Assembly: GCF_021555155.1 (NCBI RefSeq)
Contig: NZ_JAKGBU010000030.1
Coordinates: forward strand, 1-37,451
DNA: 37,451 bases
Direction of reading: 5' to 3'
Source of the DNA: Rhizobium alarense
GTDB taxonomy: Bacteria; Pseudomonadota; Alphaproteobacteria; Rhizobiales; Rhizobiaceae
Part shown: piece by piece, positions 23,979 through 30,794 of the stretch
How the letters are laid out: every line of letters starts with the position of its first letter
How positions within the stretch are numbered: the stretch's first letter is position 1
The notes under the pieces: model-generated
What the model was told of the DNA's origin: nothing
Databases searched by the model: none
Seen by the model: only the letters and a program-made list of their open reading frames with translations
Translations under genes and position numbers: made by a program

Positions 23979-24440
23979 ATGACCAACAAGGCCCCGAACT
24001 CCATCGACGCCTACGTCGGCTCTCGCGTACGGCTGCAGAGGCTCGTGCGCGGCTTTTCCCAGGAAAAGCTGGGAGAACACCTGGGCGTCACCTTCCAACA
24101 GGTCCAGAAATACGAGAAGGGTACGAACCGCATCGGTGCGAGCCGGCTGCAGCATATTGCGCAGGTACTCGGCGTTCCGGTCAGCTTCTTCTTCCAGCAG
24201 GAAGAAACGGGCTCGGTCGAGATGGGTGGCCTCGGCGACGGCACAAGCACGTCCGGCGACATTTCGGCCTTCATGGCGACACGCGAGGGCCTTTCGCTTA
24301 ATCAGGCCTTCATGAGCATCGGCGACGCGAAGATCCGCCGGGCGATTCTTGCACTCGTCAAGTCGGTCGCAGAAGGCGGTTCCGCGGAATTCCTGCCGGC
24401 CACCGGCGATAAGGGCGATACCTCTCACGCCCACAACTGA
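23979..24440 (+). CDS. XRE-family regulator, PraR/PhrR-like
   Basis: A 153-residue DNA-binding regulator. The N-terminal helix-turn-helix (IDAYVGSRVRLQRLVRGFSQ, then EKLGEHLGVTFQQVQKYEKG and TNRIGASRLQHIAQVLGVPV) closely follows the rhizobial PraR/PhrR pattern, including the FFFQ segment after it. The C-terminal half (SLNQAFMSIGDAKIRRAILALVKSV) matches the helical tail of that group. PraR-type proteins control quorum sensing, biofilm and host-interaction genes in rhizobia. The ribosome binding site AAGGAGG lies six bases upstream of the start. It precedes the BTAD regulator by 108 bases; a functional link with the peptide cluster is possible but not shown. Confidence 0.9.
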   Translation: MTNKAPNSIDAYVGSRVRLQRLVRGFSQEKLGEHLGVTFQQVQKYEKGTNRIGASRLQHIAQVLGVPVSFFFQQEETGSVEMGGLGDGTSTSGDISAFMATREGLSLNQAFMSIGDAKIRRAILALVKSVAEGGSAEFLPATGDKGDTSHAHN

Positions 24441-24446
24441 CGCTAT

Positions 24447-24473
24447 GGGGTTGGCCTGTTTCTGGACAACCCC
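24447..24473 (+). terminator. weak hairpin after the PraR-like gene
   Basis: GGGGTTG (24447-24453) pairs with CAACCCC (24467-24473) around a 13-base loop, just downstream of the PraR-like stop. No T run follows, so termination is uncertain. Confidence 0.35.
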
Positions 24474-24548
24474 GGATCGCAGACAGTGAGGATTTGTTAA
24501 GACCCTGGACGAATACTAGGACGAACGCGACTTTCGGGGCGGGGGCTC

Positions 24549-26492
24549 ATGAAGCTTAGGTTGCTGACGTTTGGGGATCTGCGCCTGGTCAGCGAAACCG
24601 GTGACGAATTGTCGTTTCCGGAAAAGGGCCTCGTGGTCCTTTGCCTGTTGTTGCAGTCGGAAACTCGCAGCCGGTCTCGCATCGACCTTGCGCGGCTTTT
24701 CTGGGGCGAGGACGGCAACCCACTCGTCAACCTGCGGAAGCTCCTGTCCCGTATAAAGAGCCGGCAGGAACAGCTCGGCATAAAGCTTGTCGACCTCGAA
24801 ACCGAGACGATCGGCCTTGCCACATCGGCACTGTCCGCGGATTTCGAAGACATCCAGCATCTTCCCGCGCTGGCGCCTTTCGACGGCCTGCACGCACTGC
24901 TCAGCGCCTATCGCGGTGAATTCCTCGCCTCCATAGAGGAAATCGCTCCACCGGGCCGCATCTGGCTGTCGGCGCAACGGCGCCAGTTTGCCGAGAATGC
25001 CCTCCATACCGTGGAAAGCGTCATGACACTGGCGCAGCACCGTGACGAGACGCAACTCGTGAAGGAGGCGGCGCATCGCATCCTCGAAGTGGACCCGACC
25101 GAGGAGGCCGCCTATCGCATTCTCATGCAGGTCTATGCCGCGGAGGGGCAACTACGGCTGGTCCGCGAACTCTTCGAGCAGTGCAAGAAGCAGCTTTGGA
25201 GCGATCTCCAGGTCAAACCGGACAAGAAGACGCTCGATATCGTCAAAAAGATCTTCAATGGCTACCAGCAGTTCCCCGGTGGCTCGGAGCCGGTGACTTT
25301 TTCCCACGCGGCCGACGATCCGGTTGCAAGCGGTACGACATCGCTGCCGCGTCTCGCCCTTCTGCCGCCCAAGGGTTTCGGCAACGGCGACGATGGCTCC
25401 CTGATCGCCGCAACGCTGTTGGAAGACGTTGCGATCGGCCTCTGCGCGCTGAAATCCATTTCCCTGGTCGCACCGCACACTGCGGCGAAAGTCGCAGAGG
25501 AGCCGAACCGGCAGGACATGTTTCTGCGCTATGCCGTGAGTTACGCGCTCGACACCCGGCTGTCGCGCCGGGACGACGAAAGCTATCTCTTTGTTCAACT
25601 CGTCTTCGTGGGTGACGACGAGGTGGTCTGGGCAGAGCGCTATCCGATCGGCGCGGTGCACCTTAGCACCACCTATGGCGAGCTCTCACGCCGCATCGTT
25701 GCTTCAATCGCCAGTCACATCGAGCACCGCGCCTTCGCCCGCGAGCAGTTCGAGCGCCATCCGGCAGCCTATCACCACTATCTGCTCGGCAAGCAGCATC
25801 TGCACCATCTGGGGCTGCCGCAGATCCGGCGGGCGCGCAAGGCCTTCCGGGCAGCGCTCAACGAGAACCCCTTCTTCGCGGGCGCGCTCAGCGGCCTGGC
25901 ACGCACCAGTCACATGGAATGGCTCCTTACGGCGCGCGGGGACAAGGACCTGCTGGAGGCGGCCGAAAAGCATGCCTGCCAGGCAATCGAAATCGGCCAG
26001 GACCTCGCCAGCGGCTATCGCGAACTTGGCGTCGCGAAGCTTTTCCTTGGCGCCTTCGATGAGAGCATCGACGCGTTCGAGCGCGCGGAGGCTGCAAGCC
26101 CTCATTATGCCGACGTAAAGGCCGACTATGCGGACACCCTGATCCATGCGGCAGAAGCCGAGCTGGGTCTCGCAAAGGTCAAGCAGGCAATCGAGCTCAA
26201 TCCTATCAGCCCGGACGTCTATCTCTGGACGGCCGGCGGGGCTGCCTACAACCTTCGGCGCTACGAGGAAGCTCTCGGATATATCGCCAAGATGGCGGAC
26301 CCGCTGCCGGCGGCGCGCCTCGCTGCGGCGTGCTGGGCCATGCTGGGAGACGAAAAGCGTGCACGCTCCCTCACCCGCAAGGCCAAGGACGTGCATCCGG
26401 ACTTTGATGTCGAGAATTGGCTGTCCATCGTTCCCAGCCGGGGAGATTGGCAGGAGCACTATCGTGAAGGACTGCGCAGGGCAGGCTTCTAG
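24549..26492 (+). CDS. BTAD-domain transcriptional regulator with C-terminal TPRs
   Basis: A 647-residue regulator likely to activate the downstream YcaO/TfuA cluster. Residues 1-95 form an OmpR-like winged helix-turn-helix (LRLLTFGDLRLVSETGDELS start, LARLFWGEDGNPLVNLRKLLSRIK recognition region). Residues about 97-235 form the bacterial transcriptional activator domain (BTAD) typical of SARP-type regulators. Residues about 265-395 resemble a TolB/FlgO-like N-terminal segment (LPRLALLPPKGFGN onward). The rest consists of tetratricopeptide-like helices (AAYHHYLLGKQHLHHLG, ASGYRELGVAKLFLGAFDES) for protein contacts. SARP regulators commonly switch on natural-product clusters. The gene ends 21 bases before the repeat-containing small protein, so co-transcription is likely. 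Confidence 0.87.
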   Translation: MKLRLLTFGDLRLVSETGDELSFPEKGLVVLCLLLQSETRSRSRIDLARLFWGEDGNPLVNLRKLLSRIKSRQEQLGIKLVDLETETIGLATSALSADFEDIQHLPALAPFDGLHALLSAYRGEFLASIEEIAPPGRIWLSAQRRQFAENALHTVESVMTLAQHRDETQLVKEAAHRILEVDPTEEAAYRILMQVYAAEGQLRLVRELFEQCKKQLWSDLQVKPDKKTLDIVKKIFNGYQQFPGGSEPVTFSHAADDPVASGTTSLPRLALLPPKGFGNGDDGSLIAATLLEDVAIGLCALKSISLVAPHTAAKVAEEPNRQDMFLRYAVSYALDTRLSRRDDESYLFVQLVFVGDDEVVWAERYPIGAVHLSTTYGELSRRIVASIASHIEHRAFAREQFERHPAAYHHYLLGKQHLHHLGLPQIRRARKAFRAALNENPFFAGALSGLARTSHMEWLLTARGDKDLLEAAEKHACQAIEIGQDLASGYRELGVAKLFLGAFDESIDAFERAEAASPHYADVKADYADTLIHAAEAELGLAKVKQAIELNPISPDVYLWTAGGAAYNLRRYEEALGYIAKMADPLPAARLAAACWAMLGDEKRARSLTRKAKDVHPDFDVENWLSIVPSRGDWQEHYREGLRRAGF

Positions 26493-26513
26493 GGCGAGGG
26501 AAAGGGATCGGAC

Positions 26514-26792
26514 ATGGCAAGAATCGTGGTGCTCGGACTGCCGGGAGAGACCGGGCTGTGGATAGCAGATCTGGATACGGGGACCGTTGCGGCAATGGCG
26601 CCGCCGGAAACCGGAGCGTTGGGCGCAGCAAACGTTCTGCGCGAGAGCGGTGCCGCCATCGTCAAGGGCGTTGATTTCGCCGTTGCGGTCGCCTCGCTGG
26701 AAGACGCCTTCTCCGGCAAGCTCGAAGGCTTCTCTGGCAAGCTTGAGGCCTTTTCGGGCAAACTCGAAGCCTTCTCCGGCAAACTCGACTGA
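26514..26792 (+). CDS. putative multi-core RiPP precursor with four 7-residue repeats
   Basis: A 92-residue protein not matching a family I know. The last 28 residues are four tandem repeats at positions 65-71, 72-78, 79-85 and 86-92: AFSGKLE, GFSGKLE, AFSGKLE and AFSGKLD. The N-terminal 64 residues (MARIVVLGLPGETG start, then a segment around AIVKGVDFAVAVAS) would be a leader. There is no cysteine, so azole or lanthionine chemistry on Cys is excluded; Ser and Gly in each repeat are the candidate sites. The ribosome binding site AAAGGG is seven bases upstream. It sits 5 bases before ycaO. Alternatively the heptad spacing of L and F (3 then 4) may form an amphipathic helix of a structural protein. 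Gene is real with high confidence; precursor role is inference. Confidence 0.8.
   Translation: MARIVVLGLPGETGLWIADLDTGTVAAMAPPETGALGAANVLRESGAAIVKGVDFAVAVASLEDAFSGKLEGFSGKLEAFSGKLEAFSGKLD
26706..26789 (+). repeat. four tandem 21-base repeats coding AFSGKLE
   Basis: Four units of 21 bases code for AFSGKLE-type heptapeptides up to the stop codon. Between units the differences are mostly synonymous (F ttc/ttt, S tcc/tct/tcg, K aag/aaa, L ctc/ctt, E gaa/gag); the only protein changes are A to G at the start of unit 2 and the final E to D. Confidence 0.95.
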
Positions 26793-26797
26793 TCGCG

Positions 26798-28066
26798 ATG
26801 GCTGTCGGCGGTGAGCCGGAGCGTCGCGATCCGGCACATTCCGCTCCCGCTCAGCAGGGCGGGAGTGCAGCAGGTTGCGACGGGCGCCGCTATTTCGATC
26901 GCGTCTGCACGCCGGAGGAAACCTTCGAACGTGTGCGGGCTTTTCTGCCGCGTTACGGCATCACGAGACTCGCCCGCCTGACGAGCCTCGATCGCGTCGG
27001 CATCCCCGTGTGGAATGCCGTGGCGCCGAATGCGCTGTCGATTGTCATCAACCAGGGCAAGGGCATTTCCGACGCCGCGGCGCGGACGAGCGCGGCGATG
27101 GAAGCGCTCGAACGCGCCATCGCCGGACGGCCGACGGTGGCGATGCGAATCACGAGCCGCCGCCATCTCATGGTCGAGGGTCTGGCTACCGAGACGCTCG
27201 ACGGGCTCATCGCAGCCCGGGCGTCCGATATTGCCGAGGATGACGTTCTCGCCTGGGCGGAAGGTTTCGAATTGCTGGAGAACCGGCCCATTTTTGTACC
27301 GCTTGAAGCAGCGATGCTCGATCGCACGCGGGACGGCATGCGCTTCTGGCAGTCGTCGGACGGACTTGCGTCGGGCAACACGCCGCAGGAGGCGATCCTC
27401 CACGGCCTTCTGGAGCGCATCGAGAGGGATGCCGAGGCGCTATGGCACTTCCGGCCGCGAAAAACCCGCCATCGCCGCTGCGTCGATCCGGCAAGCTTCG
27501 GCGACCCTGTCCTGTCCGATCTCGTGAAACGGATCGATGAGGCCGACCTGCAACTGCGGCTGTTCGACATCACAAGCGACGTTGCGGTACCGTCCTACCT
27601 TGCGCTTCTCGCCGAGGGGGCCGCACTCCGCGGCCGCGCCGCGCGCTATCTGGACGTGACCAATGGCAGCGGGACACATCCGGCGGCCGTCCGCGCCGCG
27701 ATCCGCGCGGTCACGGAAGCAGCCCAATCGCGCCTCACGCATATCAGCGGGGCCCGCGACGACATCGATCCACGGCTCTTCGCGGCACCGCTGCCCGATG
27801 CGCTTCGCGCCGAATTCGACGCGGTGCCGGCAGTCACGGATCCGCAGCAGAGCCACGAAGACCCCGGCCTCGAGCAAATGCTGCACGCTACGCTTGGCTG
27901 TCTGCGCGCGGCGCGCATCGGGTGCGTCATCGCGGTGCCGCTGAGCGAGCCAGACCTGCCTTTCGCCGTGGCAAAGGTGTTCGTGCCGGGCCTTGAAAGT
28001 CCTTCCGGTGAACGCAAGCGGCGTTACGGCGCGCGGGCGATCTCGATGGCTCTGGTCCCCTCATGA
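26798..28066 (+). CDS. ycaO: YcaO cyclodehydratase/thioamidation-type enzyme
   Basis: ATP-dependent YcaO-domain enzyme of 422 residues that activates a peptide backbone amide with ATP. Conserved ATP-binding regions are seen: KGISDAAARTSAAMEALER (about 88-106), SDGLASGNTPQEAILHG then LLERIERDAE (about 187-213), and NGSGTHPAAVRAAIRAVTEA then AQSRLTHI (about 289-316). The C-terminus ends in ISMALVPS and lacks the PxPxP tail of azoline-forming YcaOs, which fits the TfuA-partnered group linked to thioamide formation. The gene starts 5 bases after the repeat-containing small protein and its stop overlaps the TfuA start (ATGA). The expected substrate is the small upstream protein; this is inference from context. 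Confidence 0.92.
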   Translation: MAVGGEPERRDPAHSAPAQQGGSAAGCDGRRYFDRVCTPEETFERVRAFLPRYGITRLARLTSLDRVGIPVWNAVAPNALSIVINQGKGISDAAARTSAAMEALERAIAGRPTVAMRITSRRHLMVEGLATETLDGLIAARASDIAEDDVLAWAEGFELLENRPIFVPLEAAMLDRTRDGMRFWQSSDGLASGNTPQEAILHGLLERIERDAEALWHFRPRKTRHRRCVDPASFGDPVLSDLVKRIDEADLQLRLFDITSDVAVPSYLALLAEGAALRGRAARYLDVTNGSGTHPAAVRAAIRAVTEAAQSRLTHISGARDDIDPRLFAAPLPDALRAEFDAVPAVTDPQQSHEDPGLEQMLHATLGCLRAARIGCVIAVPLSEPDLPFAVAKVFVPGLESPSGERKRRYGARAISMALVPS

Positions 28067-28788
28067 AGATCGTCTTCGCCGGCCCGACCGCGCCCGCTGC
28101 CCTGCGGCCGGTCCATCGCGACGTCTCCTACCGCGCCCCGGCGCGACAGGGAGACCTGTACCGCGCCGTCGCCGAAGGCGCGACGGTCATCGGCCTGGTG
28201 GACGGGATCTACGAACAGGTTCCCGCCGTCTGGCACAAGGAGATCCTCTTCGCCCTGGCGGAAGGCGTACAGGTACTGGGTGCCGCAAGCATGGGCGCCT
28301 TGCGCGCGGCCGAATGCGCGCCTTTCGGCATGGTCGGCGTCGGCGAGATTTATCGCCAATATGCATCAGGCGAGGTCGTCGACGATGGCGATGTTGCACA
28401 GGTCCACGGGCCGGCCGAACTCGGCCATCTTGCCCTGACAGAAGCTCTGGTGAATGTGCGGGCCACGCTGCGAAAACTCGCGGACCTCGGCATCGTGAGC
28501 GTGGAGGAACGCGCAACGCTGTTGTCAGCCGCGGAGGCACTGAACTTCCGCGACCGCACCTATGCGACCATCCTTGCGGCGGCAAAGCAGATCGACGACG
28601 ACCGGCGCGGGGCGCTGCTGCGGGCCGTCCGGCAAAACCTCGTGGATTTGAAACGCAAGGATGCACTCGATCTCATCCGCACCGTCGCCTGCCGCGCAGA
28701 CCGCCGCGGCACCCCGCCGGACGACTGGACGTTTGCCGCCACCGGCATGTGGCGCATGGCTTTTCCGACTTCCACAATCACAACTTGA
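28063..28788 (+). CDS. tfuA: TfuA-like partner of YcaO
   Basis: A 241-residue TfuA-core protein. The family signature is clear: IGLVDGIYEQVPAVWHKEIL (about residues 43-62) followed by VLGAASMGALRAAECAPFG (about 71-89) and a helical C-terminus. TfuA proteins were first met in the trifolitoxin genes of Rhizobium and pair with YcaO in thioamide formation, including the thioglycine of methyl-coenzyme M reductase; TfuA is thought to help deliver the sulfur. The ATG overlaps the ycaO stop codon, so the two proteins are coupled one-to-one. Together with the small repeat protein it forms the minimal set of a modified-peptide cluster. No exporter gene is adjacent. Confidence 0.93.
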   Translation: MKIVFAGPTAPAALRPVHRDVSYRAPARQGDLYRAVAEGATVIGLVDGIYEQVPAVWHKEILFALAEGVQVLGAASMGALRAAECAPFGMVGVGEIYRQYASGEVVDDGDVAQVHGPAELGHLALTEALVNVRATLRKLADLGIVSVEERATLLSAAEALNFRDRTYATILAAAKQIDDDRRGALLRAVRQNLVDLKRKDALDLIRTVACRADRRGTPPDDWTFAATGMWRMAFPTSTITT

Positions 28789-28834
28789 TCGGACACGGAC
28801 AAGGTGTGTCACGCCGATGTCACGGCCCCTCTGC

Positions 28835-28848
28835 TTGACTTGAGTCAA
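28835..28848. promoter_or_regulatory. FNR/FixK-type binding box
   Basis: TTGAC-TTGA-GTCAA is a perfect inverted repeat that fits the Fnr/FixK box pattern TTGAY-N4-RTCAA of rhizobia; flanking C and G extend the arms to 6 bases. It lies 34 bases before the GTG of the next small gene. Centred at -41.5 it would place the start of transcription at about 28883. Confidence 0.65.
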
Positions 28849-28882
28849 GTCCTCCTGATGGAGGCCAAGAGAGGAACAAGCC

Positions 28883-29131
28883 GTGAGTGTACCGAACATC
28901 ATCGAGCTACCATGCGAGACCGAAGAGACGGACCGCCTCAAGGAAATTGCGGCGATCGCGCGTATGATCAGCTTGGCACGCCAGCAAGCGAACGATACGG
29001 GAGAAGAATTCCTGACCTATTGCCTGGATATGTCGCTCGCCGCTGCGATGCAGATCCTCGAATTGGGTGGGGAAACCGTGTCGCCGCTGGATCGCGCCAC
29101 CTGGAGCGGCCCGCGCGCCCTCATGAACTGA
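28883..29131 (+). CDS. small hypothetical protein with FixK-type upstream box
   Basis: An 82-residue soluble protein I do not recognise. It is acidic at the N-terminus (MSVPNIIELPCETEETDR), then largely helical (LKEIAAIARMISLARQQAND, then FLTYCLDMSLAAAMQILEL), with two cysteines at residues 11 and 47. Start is the GTG at 28883, preceded by GAGAGGA with seven bases spacing. It follows tfuA by 94 bases in the same direction but has its own candidate Fnr/FixK box, so it may be expressed under low oxygen and separately from the peptide cluster. No signal peptide or membrane segment is seen. Confidence 0.6.
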   Translation: MSVPNIIELPCETEETDRLKEIAAIARMISLARQQANDTGEEFLTYCLDMSLAAAMQILELGGETVSPLDRATWSGPRALMN

Positions 29132-29150
29132 GGTCACGCAACCATCAGCG

Positions 29151-29170
29151 CCCCGCCGTTCCGTGCGGGG
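29151..29170 (+). terminator. hairpin after the small hypothetical gene
   Basis: CCCCGC (29151-29156) pairs with GCGGGG (29165-29170) around an 8-base loop, 19 bases after the stop codon. There is no T run directly after it, so termination is only possible. Confidence 0.4.
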
Positions 29171-29265
29171 ACACTCATCGTGGGATTTTCAGCACGGTGG
29201 CCGAAGCGAAGACGCGTCACCGGCGCGATGACGGGATCGCCGGTTGTCATGGCGTGCGTTGATTG

Positions 29266-29436
29266 TCAGTGAATCAGGATGAAGCCGGCGACGAACAGAA
29301 AGGCCGCACCGCAAAGGGCGGCGGAAATGCAGCGTTGCATGACGCCGCTGCGCCTCGCCTTCCCCGAACTTGCATTCCTTGCGATGCGGCGGTCGAAACC
29401 GTAGCCGGCCTTGCAGTCGAGTTGCGCGTTGCGCAT
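29266..29436 (-). CDS. 56-residue small protein with C-terminal membrane segment
   Basis: A short gene read leftward. The product begins MRNAQLDCKAGYGFDRRIAR, is basic in the middle, and ends in one hydrophobic helix CISAALCGAAFLFVAGFILI followed by His and the stop. Start at 29436 follows GAGGTGG with four bases spacing, a good ribosome binding site, which is the main support. The hydrophobic tail suggests a single-pass inner-membrane microprotein with the basic part in the cytoplasm. The family is unknown to me. The upstream DNA (29437-29582) is AT-rich and may carry its promoter. It shares the strand with the large operon to its right but is separated from it by 146 bases. Confidence 0.55.
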   Translation of the reverse strand: MRNAQLDCKAGYGFDRRIARNASSGKARRSGVMQRCISAALCGAAFLFVAGFILIH

Positions 29437-29582
29437 GCATCCACCTCATCTCGGTTTCGTCCGTGTCGCCGCAAAGAACGGCCAACAGGTGTTTTATATC
29501 GTATCTCCATCAGTTTTGTAGGGAATAAATTTCTTATTTCTGCCATATTCGTAAATCGCTTTTCAGCTTTGGCGTCACGTGA

Positions 29583-30770
29583 CTATTCGACCGTCGTCGT
29601 GATGCGAAACTTCCGCTTCTCCAGTTCCGGGAAGTAGGTCGCCACGTCGAAATAGCTTTCCGGCGCATACACGCCCGCTTTCTTCGGATGGGCGAGAATG
29701 AGTTGAGCGGCGATCGAGGCGTTCATCGAGGTGCAGGCATCGACATAGGGAGCGTAGAGCGGGTCAGGCGAAACAGTCACCTCGACCCGGACCGTGCGCT
29801 CTATCCCGTCCTTTCGTCCGCGGCCGATGGCGAGATGGATTTCGTGGCTGTCCTGTGCGGGAATCCTGCCGGCATTCTTCCTGATGTTGCGCTCGATCAC
29901 TTTATTCAGCACGTCGAGCGGCTTGACCCTGACGCCGCCGATCTCCACCGGCTCGTCGAAATCGCCGAAGCCGGCTTTCACCAGGCCGACCCAGGCCTCG
30001 TGCTCGCGATGCGGCAGGTGCAGCTTCCAGGAAAATTCCTTGATGCCCTTCTCGCGGATGCCGTCGGCGAGCGGCACGGTGAGCTGCTCGGAATGCGGCG
30101 AATGCATGAATTCGCAGCGTCCCCAGGGTTCCGGCAGGTCGAGGAACTCGCTGCCGCTCATCGGCGGGCACTCGACATGCCTGCCGTCATAGAACTGGGT
30201 GCTCGGATGGGCATATTCCGCCAGCACCGTCGAGACGCTGTAGGGCGGCACCAGAACGGGGTTTTCGTCGCCCACCAGTTCGGCAGCCCAGTAGAGGTTG
30301 ATCCGGTCGATCTCGTCCAGTTCGTCGGCCACCGCGCGGCAGATGACGTTCGACATGCCCGGGTCTGCGCCGCAGCCGATCACCGCCGTGACACCGGCCA
30401 CCCTGAAACGTTCGTGCTCCGCAAGCTGCTTGACGGTATAAGTGCCGAGCCCGCCGAGGTCCATGTAGGCGACCCTTGCGGCAAGGGCTGCCTCGAAGAT
30501 CGTCATCTGAAAGCCGAGCAGGGTCGGTACGCAGTTGATGCAGATATCCGCCCCCGCAATCGCGGCATTCAGTGCGGCGGCATTCGTCACGTCGAGATCG
30601 ACGAGCGTGATGCGTGGATCGCCAAGCTCGTTCGCCAGCGCCTCCATCTTCTCGCGCGAGGCGTCGCAAAGGCGGATCGCCGTGATGTCGATAATGGTGC
30701 GGTCGGAGACGAGGTCGCGCACGATGCCCGCGCCCATGAAGCCCGCGCCGCCGAGAAGGGTGATGATCAT
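29583..30770 (-). CDS. saccharopine-dehydrogenase-family oxidoreductase
   Basis: NAD(P)-dependent enzyme of 395 residues. The Rossmann motif is at the very N-terminus (MIITLLGGAGFMGAGIVRDL), followed by the family segments DICINCVPTLLGF, YMDLGGLGTY and the GCGADPGMSNVICR region. Family members oxidise or form C-N bonds, such as lysine 6-dehydrogenase or saccharopine reductases; the exact reaction is not readable. It is the last gene of the leftward set, 24 bases after the aldehyde dehydrogenase, with which it probably works: an amine or amino-acid oxidation giving a semialdehyde would feed that enzyme. This pairing is inference. Confidence 0.85.
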   Translation of the reverse strand: MIITLLGGAGFMGAGIVRDLVSDRTIIDITAIRLCDASREKMEALANELGDPRITLVDLDVTNAAALNAAIAGADICINCVPTLLGFQMTIFEAALAARVAYMDLGGLGTYTVKQLAEHERFRVAGVTAVIGCGADPGMSNVICRAVADELDEIDRINLYWAAELVGDENPVLVPPYSVSTVLAEYAHPSTQFYDGRHVECPPMSGSEFLDLPEPWGRCEFMHSPHSEQLTVPLADGIREKGIKEFSWKLHLPHREHEAWVGLVKAGFGDFDEPVEIGGVRVKPLDVLNKVIERNIRKNAGRIPAQDSHEIHLAIGRGRKDGIERTVRVEVTVSPDPLYAPYVDACTSMNASIAAQLILAHPKKAGVYAPESYFDVATYFPELEKRKFRITTTVE

Positions 30771-30794
30771 TGTTCTGTCCTTTGAATGCCTGTC

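Noticed and set aside
22535-24301. 588-residue plus-strand frame over the thiolase and PraR-like genes
   Set aside because: It runs antisense through the thiolase and out of frame through the PraR-like gene; no domain or ribosome binding site.
26706-26789. CRISPR-like or mobile-element reading of the 21-base repeats
   Set aside because: Units are directly adjacent, in frame and vary at synonymous sites, so they are a coding repeat, not spacer-separated repeats or a transposon end.
28804-29262. 152-residue plus-strand frame over the small gene after tfuA
   Set aside because: His/Arg-rich shadow of the 82-residue gene, which has the better ribosome binding site.
29274-29546. 90-residue minus-strand frame
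   Set aside because: Overlaps the better-supported 56-residue gene in another frame and is rich in Arg, Ala and Ser with no motif.
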